The notes beneath the pieces are model-generated. The model did no database searches. It was not told the origin of the DNA and saw only the letters and a list, made by a program, of their open reading frames with translations. From Hydractinia symbiolongicarpus (Eukaryota > Cnidaria > Hydrozoa > Anthoathecata > Hydractiniidae), in NCBI RefSeq assembly GCF_029227915.1, contig NC_079878.1:1922001-1986000 (forward strand): a DNA stretch of 64,000 bases, in the 5' to 3' direction. The position numbers were made by a program, and so were the translations under genes. Below, one piece after another: positions 10,714-23,739 of this stretch (its first letter is position 1; each line of letters begins with the position of its first letter).

Positions 10714-13700
10714 GTAATCGCGGTCAAATAATGCAATGAAAAAACAGGTTCTTTTCGACCAACCTAGTGTACTCCTGCACAGAGTTCTTTTGTTAGAAGC
10801 GTTTCATAAGGAACTGAGATTCGTGTCCAAAGTTTACAGGAAGTCCTGAGACTGACTATATTCTTTTTTGTTACAAATACCGTTTCAATTGACTTTTGTT
10901 TGATATGCGTCAATCATATTTCCTTGGATTTCTTTTGTTCAAAAAGATCTGGAAATAAACGTTTATGCTAATCTTAGGAATGTTTGAGATCAAGTATTTA
11001 CGGACTTTGATAGGAGAAAATTAGGAAACGTAACTGCACCAATCAGGAGCAATATTAATGTTCATTCTTCTTAAATCTTCTTTTTGGTTCAGAAAATCTG
11101 TTGACATTCATCGTGAGTCTATTATAGAACACATTAAAAAGAGTTTATTATTGGTATAAAATTACAAATCTCCAATTAACATTCGGGTGTAATAAAATTT
11201 GACCTAGAAGGGCCGGCTTGATATGAATCCCAATACAAGTACATAAGACGCCCGGGGAGGACTAGTTTGACGTAATGAAACTAAAAATTGAAAAGCAAAA
11301 TTTTAATTTGAGTTTTCAATTTTTTTTTTTGATCTTTTCTTAGTTTTAAATTTTTGTTTTTTCAATTTCCAATTTTTAAATTAAATTAAAAATCAAAATC
11401 ATCCGCTAATTTTAATTTTTGACTAAAATAATTTTGATTCTTGATTTTCAATTTAAATTAAAAATCAACATTAGCAACTAATTATGATTTTTAACTTTTA
11501 GTTAAGTTGAAAATCAAATGGCCCTAGGGCTACATGCATTTTAGAGGATTTGTAGTTGCAGCAGCCAAGATGTTGTATTTTTTAAGGAGCAATAGGAAAG
11601 GAAAATAACAAGGAAAATTCTTACGTAGATAAACATAATCATTCAAATCAATTTAAAATTGCATCAATATACAGCATAGGTTGTTTTTTTAATTCATCCT
11701 TTTGAAGAAATTAATTACAATTTACCCTTTTGTATCCATAATCTGGGCCAGGTGATCATAAAGCGTAATACTGGCCATTTTATAAAAGCGTGACATAAAA
11801 TCCTTTTTAAATTTAATACGAATTTATTTCCTTGTTTTGTTTTGTCTTGTCTGAAGAAAAGAATAATTATCTTTTCTTAATAAAACTTAGAAAAATCAGG
11901 TTGTTTTATTAAAGGTTGTGGTGCAAATTTTTTCCTGGTACATATTACAATAAATAAAAAAATACGATAATGAAAGAGGAAGTATTCTATGAATTTTTTT
12001 TATTACGGTTATGATGCAATGATAATACATGGATTGAGATTATAACAAAAGTTATTACCTCAATCGTAAAACTTATTTTATTTATTTATGAAGATAAAAG
12101 AATTACAGAGGAAAAAGATGTGTTTTTTTTCACGATTTCCATCGTGTAAACGAATAACAAATCTGATAACAAAAAACGGTTGTATCAACGAACGGCTGGT
12201 TTAAGAAAAAGACGTTGGATTTAATTTTGTTTGTGACATTTCGGGCAAATTGCTTTAAAAAATATTATAAGGCTTTGATAAAAACTAGGTCAGACCATAT
12301 ACATATAATGGAAGAGAAAGAGACACAACACGATAATTTCCCTATTATTCAAAAGAACAATGCGGAGGAGGCTTGTCACTGGGTTCCACTAATGACCGAT
12401 TCTTTCAGTGTAGAATGCTGATATTTTTACTTGTAAAAGATTAGGAAACAACCATAATTCCTCTTTTTAGTCCCCAGGGGAGGCTTAATAAATTCTGAAG
12501 GTTTCAAACAGGGGCTTTATAGAAGGGGAGGGATAAATAAACGGAGGGGGCTAAATAAAAAATAGAATTTTAAACACAATATCTATTTTTCAAATTATTA
12601 CATTGTGTTAACTTCATCTGTTTCATCATTATCTTTATCTAACAAAAGAAGTTCTACGTCTGTAGCACGTGGACATCATATTTACAAGAATAAGCTCTTC
12701 TTCACGATGATTAAGCCGTTGGAATATATAAACATGATCAAGATAATTCGTTGCCAGTTGGGAATATACCAATCGAACTTTCATTTCTAATTTGCAAGTT
12801 CTTATCACAAGAAGAATCGACAGGTTTTCCACTGAATTAAAGTTTATTGTTTACATAGCTCTCACCTCAGGGGTTTATCCTTGCCCTTGAAAATTTTAGC
12901 TGCATAATTTGAAAGAGAATTATTTGGAGAAAAAGCTTGAAGGTCAAGCAACCATATTTGTTGTTGTCGTATGTATATAAAAAACAAATGTATTTTTTGT
13001 AAGAAATACTGAACGGAATATGAATCCTTCATAGATGCAGGAGGGTAAGGATTTATTCTTCATTTTAGTAATAACCTTTTAATGAAGAGCGATGGCTAGT
13101 GAAAGTTTAAGGACAAGATTCAACTGTTAATTTTTGGTGTTGATAAAGTGAAATCTCGTTGCTTTACAAACTTAATAGGTTTTGTAAAAAAACGAGTTGT
13201 GGCTAGTTATCTAATTTAAATGTTATATAAAACAGTTTTAGCAATATTCTATCTAATTTCTATTTAAGTTTAGGAGCTGCTCTAAATATGTAAAATAGAT
13301 GGATTGCAATGAACCTGGTAGCTAAATAGCTAGCTTGTACCCTCGATGAGGGGTAACGGAATTGAATTTAAATCGCTACTGGTAGCCATATGAAGGGTTT
13401 CAATCACAGCTATCAGTTTTGACGTGCTAGTATTTAGACCACATTTAAGTGATGCAAGCTATGAATTCAACTGCTTTCAAAGCAGACACCTAAAATACGC
13501 ACTGAAAATTAAATAAAATTCCACAAAACTCATTTTAAACACACGTTTTTCGAAAACCTTGATCAGTATTCGAAAACCAGATCAGCATTACCAGGAACGT
13601 TGCATGGAAGTGTCGAATCACGGTATAATTAACACAAACATGTATATGGGAGGCAAGTTACTTATAAAAAAAAATCCACAAGTCATACCAAATGAAAATA

Positions 13701-16700
13701 TCGGTTCCATATATCGATCGAGTACAACTACTTATCGATATACGTTAGACCTATTGAATTTATTGTGTTGCACAAAAGTATTGTCTTGAAAGATCCATTT
13801 TTGATCAGTAATAACTAAATTGAGCTATGCAAACACTTTCAAAACATATGGAAAATACTGACACATAAACGGTTATAAATTGACATTGATTTGGATTGAC
13901 AATATTTAAAAAAAAAGAAAATGAACAATCTGATACCCAGAAAGTTAAAAAGGTTTTGGTTTAACATAGTTTAATGAGCATATAATGCTAATGTTGTTAC
14001 TAGCATAGTCATGGAGGACAATTGAAATGCGCTAGTCCGTTATGTCCGCATTGTGGAACAATTAACGTGCCCGCCCGCGAAAGTCCAGGAAACTGAGAAA
14101 ACAGGATATGCTGACGTCAACAAGAATAATCGTAGTTCAAGGTATCAGATTTAACCAAGTATGCTGTAAACATTTGATAAATTTAAGGTGTATAATATTG
14201 AACCGTCGTGAAGGCTGATCTCCATTAAGCGAATTTTGGTTGCTCTAGCTCTAGCGATTGGTGTGTGAGCGTTCGCTTAAGGTTTGTCACATAATATTGC
14301 GTACCATGGGCTGTTTGCTGAGATTGTCAAAAGAGTTCAAACAATTTGAACTTTTTCAGCGATTGTTTGATTTTAAAAATGTTTAAGAGCCAATCAGAAT
14401 CAAAATTATAAACATTATGCTAAAAAAATGAGCAAATATTTTTTTTGCATAATAAAATAAAATCCACGTTTTTACTTCAAACTTTTGTCGTTTACTTACT
14501 TCGTTATGGCATATGGAGATTTATTAGGCGCTTGCCATTTGGATCGCTGAAGCCAGGGCGACTGAAATTTGCCTAATGGGGATCAACCTTAAATCAATGC
14601 TCGTTGGTTTAAATTTTAAAACTAAGGTGCTACGAAACCGCTATCAGTTTACGACTTTATTTACTTACACGAAGGTCAAGCTAATGGCAGTTAAAATGTT
14701 TATGATCAATAAGGACAAAGCAGCATTCAAAATCATCTTAAAATCTAAATATCAAAATGACAGAAAAGTTTCCTACATATATTTTATATCCATGATTTTT
14801 TCGACATAAACACTTACCAATTGTTTTATTTTAACCAGCTAACTAGCTATATCCGAATTTTACATAGTGACATACGAGTTTATTCACATAAATCCAGTCG
14901 AAACAACAACACTGATTTTTGTTTTGTATCGACAAACTTGTCCGGAGCCGCTTTAGCTGTAAATTTTAGGTTGAAATAGTAATTTTTTTTCGAACTAATC
15001 AATCTTTTTTAGAAGTAAAAATAAGTTTGTTTACTCAAGTTAAAAGCACAAATCCAAACCGTGCATGTAAATCTTACATTAGTCACACGCGTGTTGTTGC
15101 AATAAGACCTACTTTAGCGAGCAGAAACCTTTTGATGTAGAAGGTTTGGTACAGAAAAAAGAAATTTAAGACTTTGATGTCACATCACAAAGGACCAAAT
15201 TCAGATTGTTCACATTCACTTCACTTTTCACGGTATCGATGAAAGGATCATTAAAAGAAATGACGCGAATGTTCAATTCAAGCTTTATTGGATGCGATAC
15301 TTGAAGGTTCTCACTTTTGAATTTTTTATTACCTTTACAAGTCTTAGCCGAACTAACTTTTTTCTTTTAAAACTCAAACGTGCACTAAGAACAGATTGCA
15401 GTCAAGATGTTTGAGAGAAAGGTGAGGGATTTATAAAATCATCAAGTTTTAGAGTGCGAGAGATTAAAAATATTTAACAGGGGCAGAAAAACTGTAAAAA
15501 AAAATTTGCGAGCACGAGATCTGTATTTTAGTTTTCGCATTTTTTTTTAATTTAGAGTTTTTTAAAACATAAACCTTTATACTATCCAAAAAACATTATC
15601 TAGAAAATAGAAATAATAACAAAACTTCAAGGAGCTATGGAGAATTTTGCCAATTTTTTTTTATTAAAAATGCTGTACCTTATCATTGCATACGAATCAT
15701 GGCAAAAAAAAAATACGTCTTGTTGTGACGCGTCAGATTTTAGCGGAAATTTGAGTTACACGGGACGTATACTAAAAGTGATTTCTTTTCACAAAATCGA
15801 TGACATCAACACAAGTTTTCAGGTATATTTGTGACTCCAAGGGTGAAGAAGGATGTCAGTTAATTATAGGGATTTTACCGTCTGGTCTGTTAAAGAAAAG
15901 AAGTGCTGAGCAATTTTTCTTCCATTGATAAATATTGCTAAGTTAGAAAGTAAAAAAATCTAGCTTACAATAACTTTTTAGGGCATAAAAAATAGAATAC
16001 TTAGGTGGACAGTTTTAACTGTTCACTACTCTCCAAAGCGAAAAAGACCCTGGAAACGAGGCTCCCTGCTCGTAAACAGATACTAACACAAACTTTTACC
16101 TTCGATACGGTTTGATGTTTATATAGAAGAATCTGTAATTGATTTTTTTTGTATATACTTTATATTTTATAAATTAAACGTTTCCAAAAATTAATTAAAA
16201 CCGTTAAGAAATAAAAACATATCAACACACAAATCATAGAGTATTTACACTACGTTCTTATAAGGTTACTTAAACATAAAAACTTACGTTACAATCATAA
16301 AATACTATAAAATAATTAATCAGACTTTGACGGTTAATGTGTGGGTTATTCCTCTGGCTTAATGTCTTTAATCCAGAGCGTTTCCAAAGTCATCAAGTGT
16401 TACACAGATTTAATATTATCCATCGTAAGGGCACAAGTGCCAAAGTAACTGCCCACTGGTGTTCTCTTACGTGGTTTAGTTAATGACGACTAGTTTGGCC
16501 GATATAGCACGATGTAGATCGTAAACAAGAAATTTTATACACTATACATATTCTGGAGGCTTTATCCACTGAAGGCTTCAAAGATCGTTTTCAACTTTCT
16601 CAACGTTGAAATAACTTTGAATGGATCGTTAATTAGTTTAGGTGAGGTTTAAAATTTGTAAATAAGGATATTAATATTATAATATTGTTTAAGCTTACAA

Positions 16701-18582
16701 ATCCTGAGCTGCAAAGAGTCCGTTTGTTATGTTTTTAACATTTTTTTCGCCCTAACGCACCTTTCTCTTCGTAGACAACTTAAGGATAAGAGCGGAGAAG
16801 ATCGACTGATTATTTTCTGAACAGCTCGTTATTTCCATTCGAGGAGATATCATCCTCCTTTAAATATATTTGGGCAGCTTGAGAGCCAGTGTGAAAAAAT
16901 AAATGCGTGATATCCACCCATTGTTCATTACATACCCCCATTTCTAAAAGATTTTAATCCGCCCAAGTCTGTTTGCAAGATTTAGAAAACATTTCCTAAA
17001 TTTACAGAAAGATTTCATCAGAGATTTTCGCTGATTTTTGACAATTCCAAAAGGCGAATTAATAAAGTTCGCACTTTTCTACTATAATAAACCATTCAGC
17101 TTTTGCGACATAGATCATCAAAGATAAAGAATTTTTACACTTTTTTTCAACATTAGAATACAATTTCATTAACTAACAAACGTCCCCTATTCTTAGAATT
17201 GTGACAAAATTTAAAAAGATTCTCTGATTTTTCATGAGCAGATTTGAAGCTGCTTCGATTTCTCCAAATTCCGTGATTTTGCTGAAACCCACAACTACAT
17301 TTGCAAATTCTTTTTTTCGAAGAGAAATACAGGAAATGCAAACTGAAGTTGCACATCGAGGTTTTCTGTGGTCTCAAAATTCAAGCCTAAAAATTTTTAG
17401 CTCTGGATTCATATATATCACAAAGCATGCATCTCCCCCTACAATTTGTATCTCTCATCTAAGCCAAAAAATTTCGCTTCCCATTTCTGTGAAATTTGAC
17501 ATTTCAACATAATTTTTAAATCCAACATTAAAAGGAATTTATTTATTTTCAGATCACAAAGCTATAAAAAAATCTAAAAGGAAACTCGAACAGTATGTCT
17601 TCCGAATAATCGCGTCAGAGTGGTTATTCCATGTTTGTAGTAAGCGCAGTAAGTGCAATGAGCTGTGACTAATAAGTGGGGGACTAACGGCGTTTTTAAA
17701 TGAACAAAATAAATAAATAAAAGCATCTTTTATAATCAGTAAGATATAGATACAAACCAGTTGTATCACGAAAAGTTTATAGTAAACTACGCCAACATGG
17801 ATTCAACTGTAAAGACTATCAGATTTTTGTCTTGTTACTCTTCCGATAGGTAGTTTATTCTCTTCTTTAAACCGTCATTCTCTGATACATCTTTGCAGAT
17901 GTTATGGTCCTAAATACAAGAGAGTCAATCAACTGTCAGGAAACGGTTTACTTAGTTTAGGGTCACAAGCTGTCGCAAAAACTTACCTAGTTTAAGAAAA
18001 AGTAGGCGCATACAGTAAAAAAAAAGTTCAAAGTCCTGAGCTTGTTGCTTCGTAAAACCTGAGTTTTCTTAGCCGTAAAATAAGTTTTCTGCTTGCATTG
18101 TATAAAACCTTTCTCAAACTTTATTTTTCATTGAGAAAGTACAAAAATAATTACTTTAGATCTATAACCATGTGCGAAAGATAGTGGGGCAAGCTTGCAA
18201 CAAATTATATAAAATGTTTCTATACAAGGTTGACGCAATTGAGTTTGCAGCGGCGAACTCAGGTCTTAGGATTTTAGGTTATTTGGTTAGATAATAACTC
18301 CTAAAATGTGCTAATTGTTGCCGACATATTTTTTCTTAAATTCCTGAGCCTTTCTTGACTGTGACAGAAAGTTTTTGTACGACAATCGTGTTAGAAAGAG
18401 CGACTTGCGCATTTAAAAAGGCTGTTTACGTAACCTACGCATGTGCAAAAATAGCACTTCGACGACAGGATGCTTTTTTCAAGTTCGTGAAATGGCCGAA
18501 AAAAGTACCGTTGTTTTTATATTTTGTTGTTGTTTTTCAGGAGGGGGTGGGGGTTAGCTATGCGCTTGCGGAATTTTTTTTT
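10714..18582. other. Long gene-poor region (about 7.9 kb)
   Basis: No coding region supported. It holds the AT-rich degenerate block at 11284-11520 and a possible single end of the CCCTGGGGACGAGG foldback family near 16048 (ACCCTGGAAACGAGGC). Other open frames are short, lack an adjacent splice-consistent continuation that I could see, and resemble nothing I know. Conserved non-coding elements or very short exons could be missed by eye. Confidence 0.4.
11284..11520. repeat. Degenerate AT-rich minisatellite with inverted copies
   Basis: Repeated variants of AAAAATCAAAAT / ATTTTGATTTTT on both strands, alternating so that neighbouring units are near-palindromic (for example TTTAAATTAAATTAAAAATC). 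Could fold into imperfect hairpins; no function implied. Confidence 0.5.
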
Positions 18583-21500
18583 TTAGATTTGCAGAAGCCT
18601 GTCGCCTACGAAACCTTCTAGTTCACAAACGTATTGTATTATAATATCTGCACCTCTCCACTGGCGGTTTTTATCAGTAAGCGGAACGTAGATAACACCC
18701 ATGAGAACTTGCTTTTTAATCGAACCGTCTGCTTGCTTGTCATACTGGACCAACTCTTGGTTTCCACCTTCTGGTCCAACAGGTATTATCAAACGTCCTC
18801 CTCTTTTCAATTGGTCTATTAACTACAGAAAAATACTGTCAGCAAATATAAAGAGTATACTGTATCTTACTGAGACTGTATTAAGACAAACTTATTCTAT
18901 ATAAACGTAGATCAGGTGCGTGCGCTGAACACACTAAATGCTACTTCTTAAAACCTAAATGGAAATTTGTATTAAAAATGGTTGCCTTTAACAGGTTAGA
19001 GTCCTATCACCATGGTAATGAATAGCAATTTATTCCGCCAAAATTTTCTTTCGGCCAAAAGCTTTTCATCTTAAAGTGATACAAGTCTTGAGACCCTCTT
19101 ACTTTTTTGCATTATAAAGCCTAAATAAATTCCAGAATGTTCCCAACTCATTGAAAATTTCTAATCAATAAAAACCTTTTGAGGTTAATGGATTATCAAC
19201 TAACAGAAACTTTTAGTTCGTCATCAAATTTTTTTTGATCACTTATTGATTCGGAAATCAATATTTTGTTACTTTGAAAAATTTTTCTTTTGTGAAAAGT
19301 CACAATGAAAAATACACATTGGACTAAATATTGAAGAACAGAAACAAAATTTAAAAACATACAGCTTGTGGAAGAGTGGGTGCTGCTGCTCCGACGTGTA
19401 TTGCGTCATATGGTGCACCTGGTTCATACCCCTGTCGACCATCACCAGCTAAAAGATAGACAGGATGTGTAGATTAAAAAATTCACCAAAAGCATAATAC
19501 ACCTTCTAAAGATCCACAGAGCCTGCCTCTATGTTCAGGACACATTTTCAAATGGTGGTCGGTTTGTTAATATAATTTGATATTAAATTTTTCAGCGATT
19601 GGGCCAGGAATTAATTTTCGAGAGAATTAAATGTCGCAGAGCTGGTAAGTTCTATTATTTGGTTAGAATATAGTTCGCGAATTTAGCGATAGAAAAAATT
19701 GATGGCTACTTACTATGAAGCTCCACGATACCACTGGATAACAGATCTTTATTCCCTTTCTCAACATTAGCTATTGATTCTTCAACAAGTTCTGAAATAT
19801 GATCAATTCCATGAACCTTTCCTGTTGAACCAACCTGTAGATCGCATAAAAAAAAACAATCTTTTTGTACTAAAGCAATTTTACTTTTTACTAAAATAAT
19901 TCGTTTAGATCGACCATGAGTTAAAACTGCTACACAGAATTTACCTTACGTCACAAAAAACGCTGTTGCAGATTTAAAAGGCAAATCAAATTCCAGGTAA
20001 ATTTCAGGAGATTTTGAAAAGGCCGGTTAATCTGTTGCCAATACATTAATAGTATAGTTAAAAGTTTTAATCACACCAACAAAAACGACTAAACAAATAA
20101 CAAATAATTAACGTTTTTTGAGAAACCACTTTACCATATAACCCATACAAGCAGTAAGATAACCGCTACCAGAACCAACATCCAACGCAGACATTCCTTC
20201 TTTTAGATGATTTTCCAAATGCTGCAGAGCATGAACATGCTAAAGACATTTGCAGTATTTCATTGGTAGTACTAACAGTGACATAACATCGAAAAAATTC
20301 AGATGTCTATCAACACGTCTTGAGACATAAATTGCTGGCACTCACTATTTAACAACAACAGCAATGTTTTGAACACAATGAGAATCTTTTTGGCAAGAGC
20401 TTTAATTTAAACATCAAGAAATTGTAAAAAAAATGTAAGTAAAACTAAAAAAAACTGATAAAGTTAAAAAACTCAAAACTCTTACCATATGTGGAGCACT
20501 GATAGTCACAGAGTAACCTAAAATTGAGAAAGCGTTGTTTATAAGGCCTAGGGAAGTTGATATCTGTTTTGCATACAAACATAATGCGTTTTATTCTGCT
20601 TGACATTGCAAACACGCTCGTACTGTAAAAAGTAAAAAATCAAAGGTCATAGTCAATTTTTTTTTGTTTTAAAATGAGGCAGAAAAATAGCTACTTTAAA
20701 TAAAACAAGAACGTTGAATGCGCACCATAAACAACAATAACTAAAATAATAAATCCAAACAAACAATTCAACTTAAAAATATTGCTAAATTTGTTATGGA
20801 GGGATTTACAAACAGTGAAGTATGCTTGAAAGATGAAATGGAATGGGAAATGATGGAAAATAACGAAATTAGGTTCCTCTGAGTATCAAATCAAGAAGTA
20901 AGGTAAAAAAAACGGTAGGGGGGTCAACCAAAACCGTTAATCAACTTTCTTTGGCCAACAGCTTGAACAAGGTCATAGCTACGATTTAAGCTACGAGGAG
21001 TAGGAAGGAATGTGATCCAGCCCCTTGACTCCATAGGGATACATACTGTTTATAAAGACCAAAAAATTTTGATTCTTGAAAATCGGAAGTTTTCTCTGAA
21101 AATTTAAAAACACAAAAAATTGTACATAATAAATATATGAGCCACTCACCTATTGGCTGTGGTGAGTCCACAAATGGATTTCGATGACTATAATGTTCCC
21201 GATTTACTTTTCTCATTGCATCCTCCACTCTCTTTGATGTCAACACGTCGTACTCTAGGTAATATAGATAATAAGCCATGACTTAGGTGCTCGGGATTTA
21301 AGTTGCCAAAGAAAGCTTGAAAAAGGCTCATTCAGTACCTATATAACATGGCAATCATTTTCCCTTAACTGAAAAAGTCTCCAAACTTTAAACTGTTTAA
21401 CAATATCAGTGCAATGCAGAGAACAAGAAACAAGAAACTGAATTGAACCTTCATGATTGTTTTTTTATTTTTCATATTATTTATTGAGCTGTAAACGAAC

Positions 21501-21608
21501 TAACCAAATTTCTGCAATTAATAAATACAATAAATATGCAAATCCCAACTTACTCCTCAATTGATTAATCAAGTCATTGTTGTCTCTTCCATGGGAACGC
21601 CAAGCCAT
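18583..21608 (-). CDS. PCMT1: Protein-L-isoaspartate (D-aspartate) O-methyltransferase
   Basis: Seven exons on the minus strand, all with GT-AG junctions and continuous phase: 21554-21608, 21150-21254, 20486-20517, 20135-20239, 19714-19834, 19363-19448, 18583-18822, giving 247 residues from the ATG at 21608. The enzyme methylates isoaspartyl residues with S-adenosylmethionine as the first step of cytosolic protein repair. Visible: N-terminal [18 protein letters not shown]; substrate-side [24 protein letters not shown] motif [11 protein letters not shown] (83-92); [37 protein letters not shown]; and [14 protein letters not shown]. Order and spacing match animal PCMT1 (about 227 residues). The C-terminus reads on about 24 residues past QW in place of the usual short end. 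A weak donor-like GTGCAG follows QWRG, so an unseen last exon is possible. The neighbour upstream (PPP1R14-like) is on the same strand but 2 kb away. Confidence 0.93.
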
Positions 21609-23739
21609 TGTTCGAATGAAAACACAAAAAGCAAAGTAACTCTGGACTGCTTTCATGGAATAAATAATATAATTTATTCACTAAATGTCCATGTATATAT
21701 ATTTGACATTGTTAATATAAACTGAGGAATAACATTTTCTCATGTGCAATAATTACACCAGTGCTTTTAAGTTGATAGGGTAAAGAAAAAATCAAGCAAA
21801 AAATCATTTTATATCCGATTTTCAATCCTTCCCGAAGGTGTGGCAAAAGGAAGGTAATTTTTTATAAATTTCGGAACTGGACTTTTTATAATCCTTAAGA
21901 TTAACTATAACACAAACCAATGTAACCACATATACATTTTTACACCCTAATGTTCCCAGTTTTTATTTGATAACTGTCATGAAAACAATTTTTCAGGTTG
22001 TTTTAACAACTTTTTGGCGCGGTCTCAAAAAAAATTTTAATTTTTAGCATTGTTTTAACTCTGTATTGCTTCAAAAGATAATATCATAAAGAGTAAATTA
22101 TAAAATTAACCTTCAGTAAACAAAATTTACATGATAGTCACCAGTGAGAATACGTGTTCTTGGAATAACGATGGCATCATAACAACTGGCTGACGTCAGC
22201 AAACACACTAATCAATTTCTTTTATGGCAAGTTTCATTAATATGGCTTGAAAAACTCAAAAGTTGTATGAGGTGATTAAATCCATGGTACCAAGAATCCC
22301 AAAATAAATAAGGTAAAACGATAACATTTTAGCCTTGTTGGACATTTTAGCAGTTCTATAAAAAAAAGTGATTAAGTGGTGGAATACAGCACAGCCCACC
22401 CTACCCCCACCACACCCCCTAACAGAGTATCATTTCACAATAAATAGGGTTATATAATGTTCTTTGCTTCCATATTTAAAAGTAAATTACAAACTTAAAT
22501 TTTTTTTTGATATTTTGTCTTAGTTCCAAAAATATCCCTTTGTTTGTTTGTTATTAACAGCATAATTGTAGATTATTCGAAACAGAACATTCATTTTTTC
22601 CTGTTAGCAATGTAATTTACAGTGTTGGCAGTGAAAGACAACTTAAATACACACTCGGATGGATGGACTAAAAAATCAAAAAAAAATTAAATCAGTACAT
22701 AAATTTTCGTTTACATTTTTAACTAATTTTTGTACAATTTTATAAATTTGGAAGCATAATATATTAATGATTTATGTTACTCATATATCAAAACTGACTA
22801 AATAGGTACTAATGAACATATTTAATAAGATTTCTAAAAAGAATATAATATATAAACATAATTAATTAGGTTAAAAATTCAAGATTATAAATATTGCATA
22901 AATTATATGGTAAATAATTTATGCACATAAAAATGGTTAATGTTATTTCATTCAATATCACCCAGTATGAAAAATACAAATGTGAAAATATACAAAGATA
23001 TTAAATATTTTTAGAAAATGCTGTCATATTTTTTTACATATCTCAGAGGTTTTCTTATTTTATTTTTTCTGAATATAATTAAAATGACCAGGTCAACTTT
23101 CCTATGAATAGCAAAATCAAAGGAATAATAAAAATTTAATGAGCAAAATAACACAAGAAAATTGAATAACATCTTTTTGCTAAAAAACATAAGTGCATCC
23201 CGAGTAAATTTATTTGCTTCAGTAGATATAATATTTTTTATAGAATGCTGATTGCTAAATATTGGGCTGGTTAAATCTTTTGGTAGCGAAGTTAAATATT
23301 ATGCTAACAACTGCGATTTTTTTTTATTTATAAGCTATAAAATCACCCGCTTATACATATGCTATATGTCTCACTAAAATTGGGCTTGGTCATCAAAAAA
23401 GTTGTTGTTGACACTTGTAGTGAATTTCAAAGTTATCACTTGCACTATGCTTTGCCAAAAAAAAATAATAAAAAGTCAATAAATTTACACTTTAGTTAAC
23501 AGCTAATTGATGGCTCCTTTGTATCAACAGCTGTACCTCGGATATTCTTGTCTCTATAATAAGTTTATGTATAAAAAACAAAAACATGTATTATATATAG
23601 GGACTTTTATTTAAAACATTACCATAGGAACAAATTATTACACAATTGTATTTTGTTTTTTAACACAGAATATTTATATAGGTAAAATAGTATAATCTCT
23701 ATGTTATACTGTATATGAATAGGAAGGAATAAAGTCTAC
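21609..23739. other. AT-rich spacer between PCMT1 and the PPP1R14-like gene
   Basis: No gene seen. Very AT-rich with many short poly-A/T runs. It should contain the PCMT1 promoter (just above 21608) and the 3' UTR of the PPP1R14-like gene, but I cannot place their limits. Confidence 0.4.
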
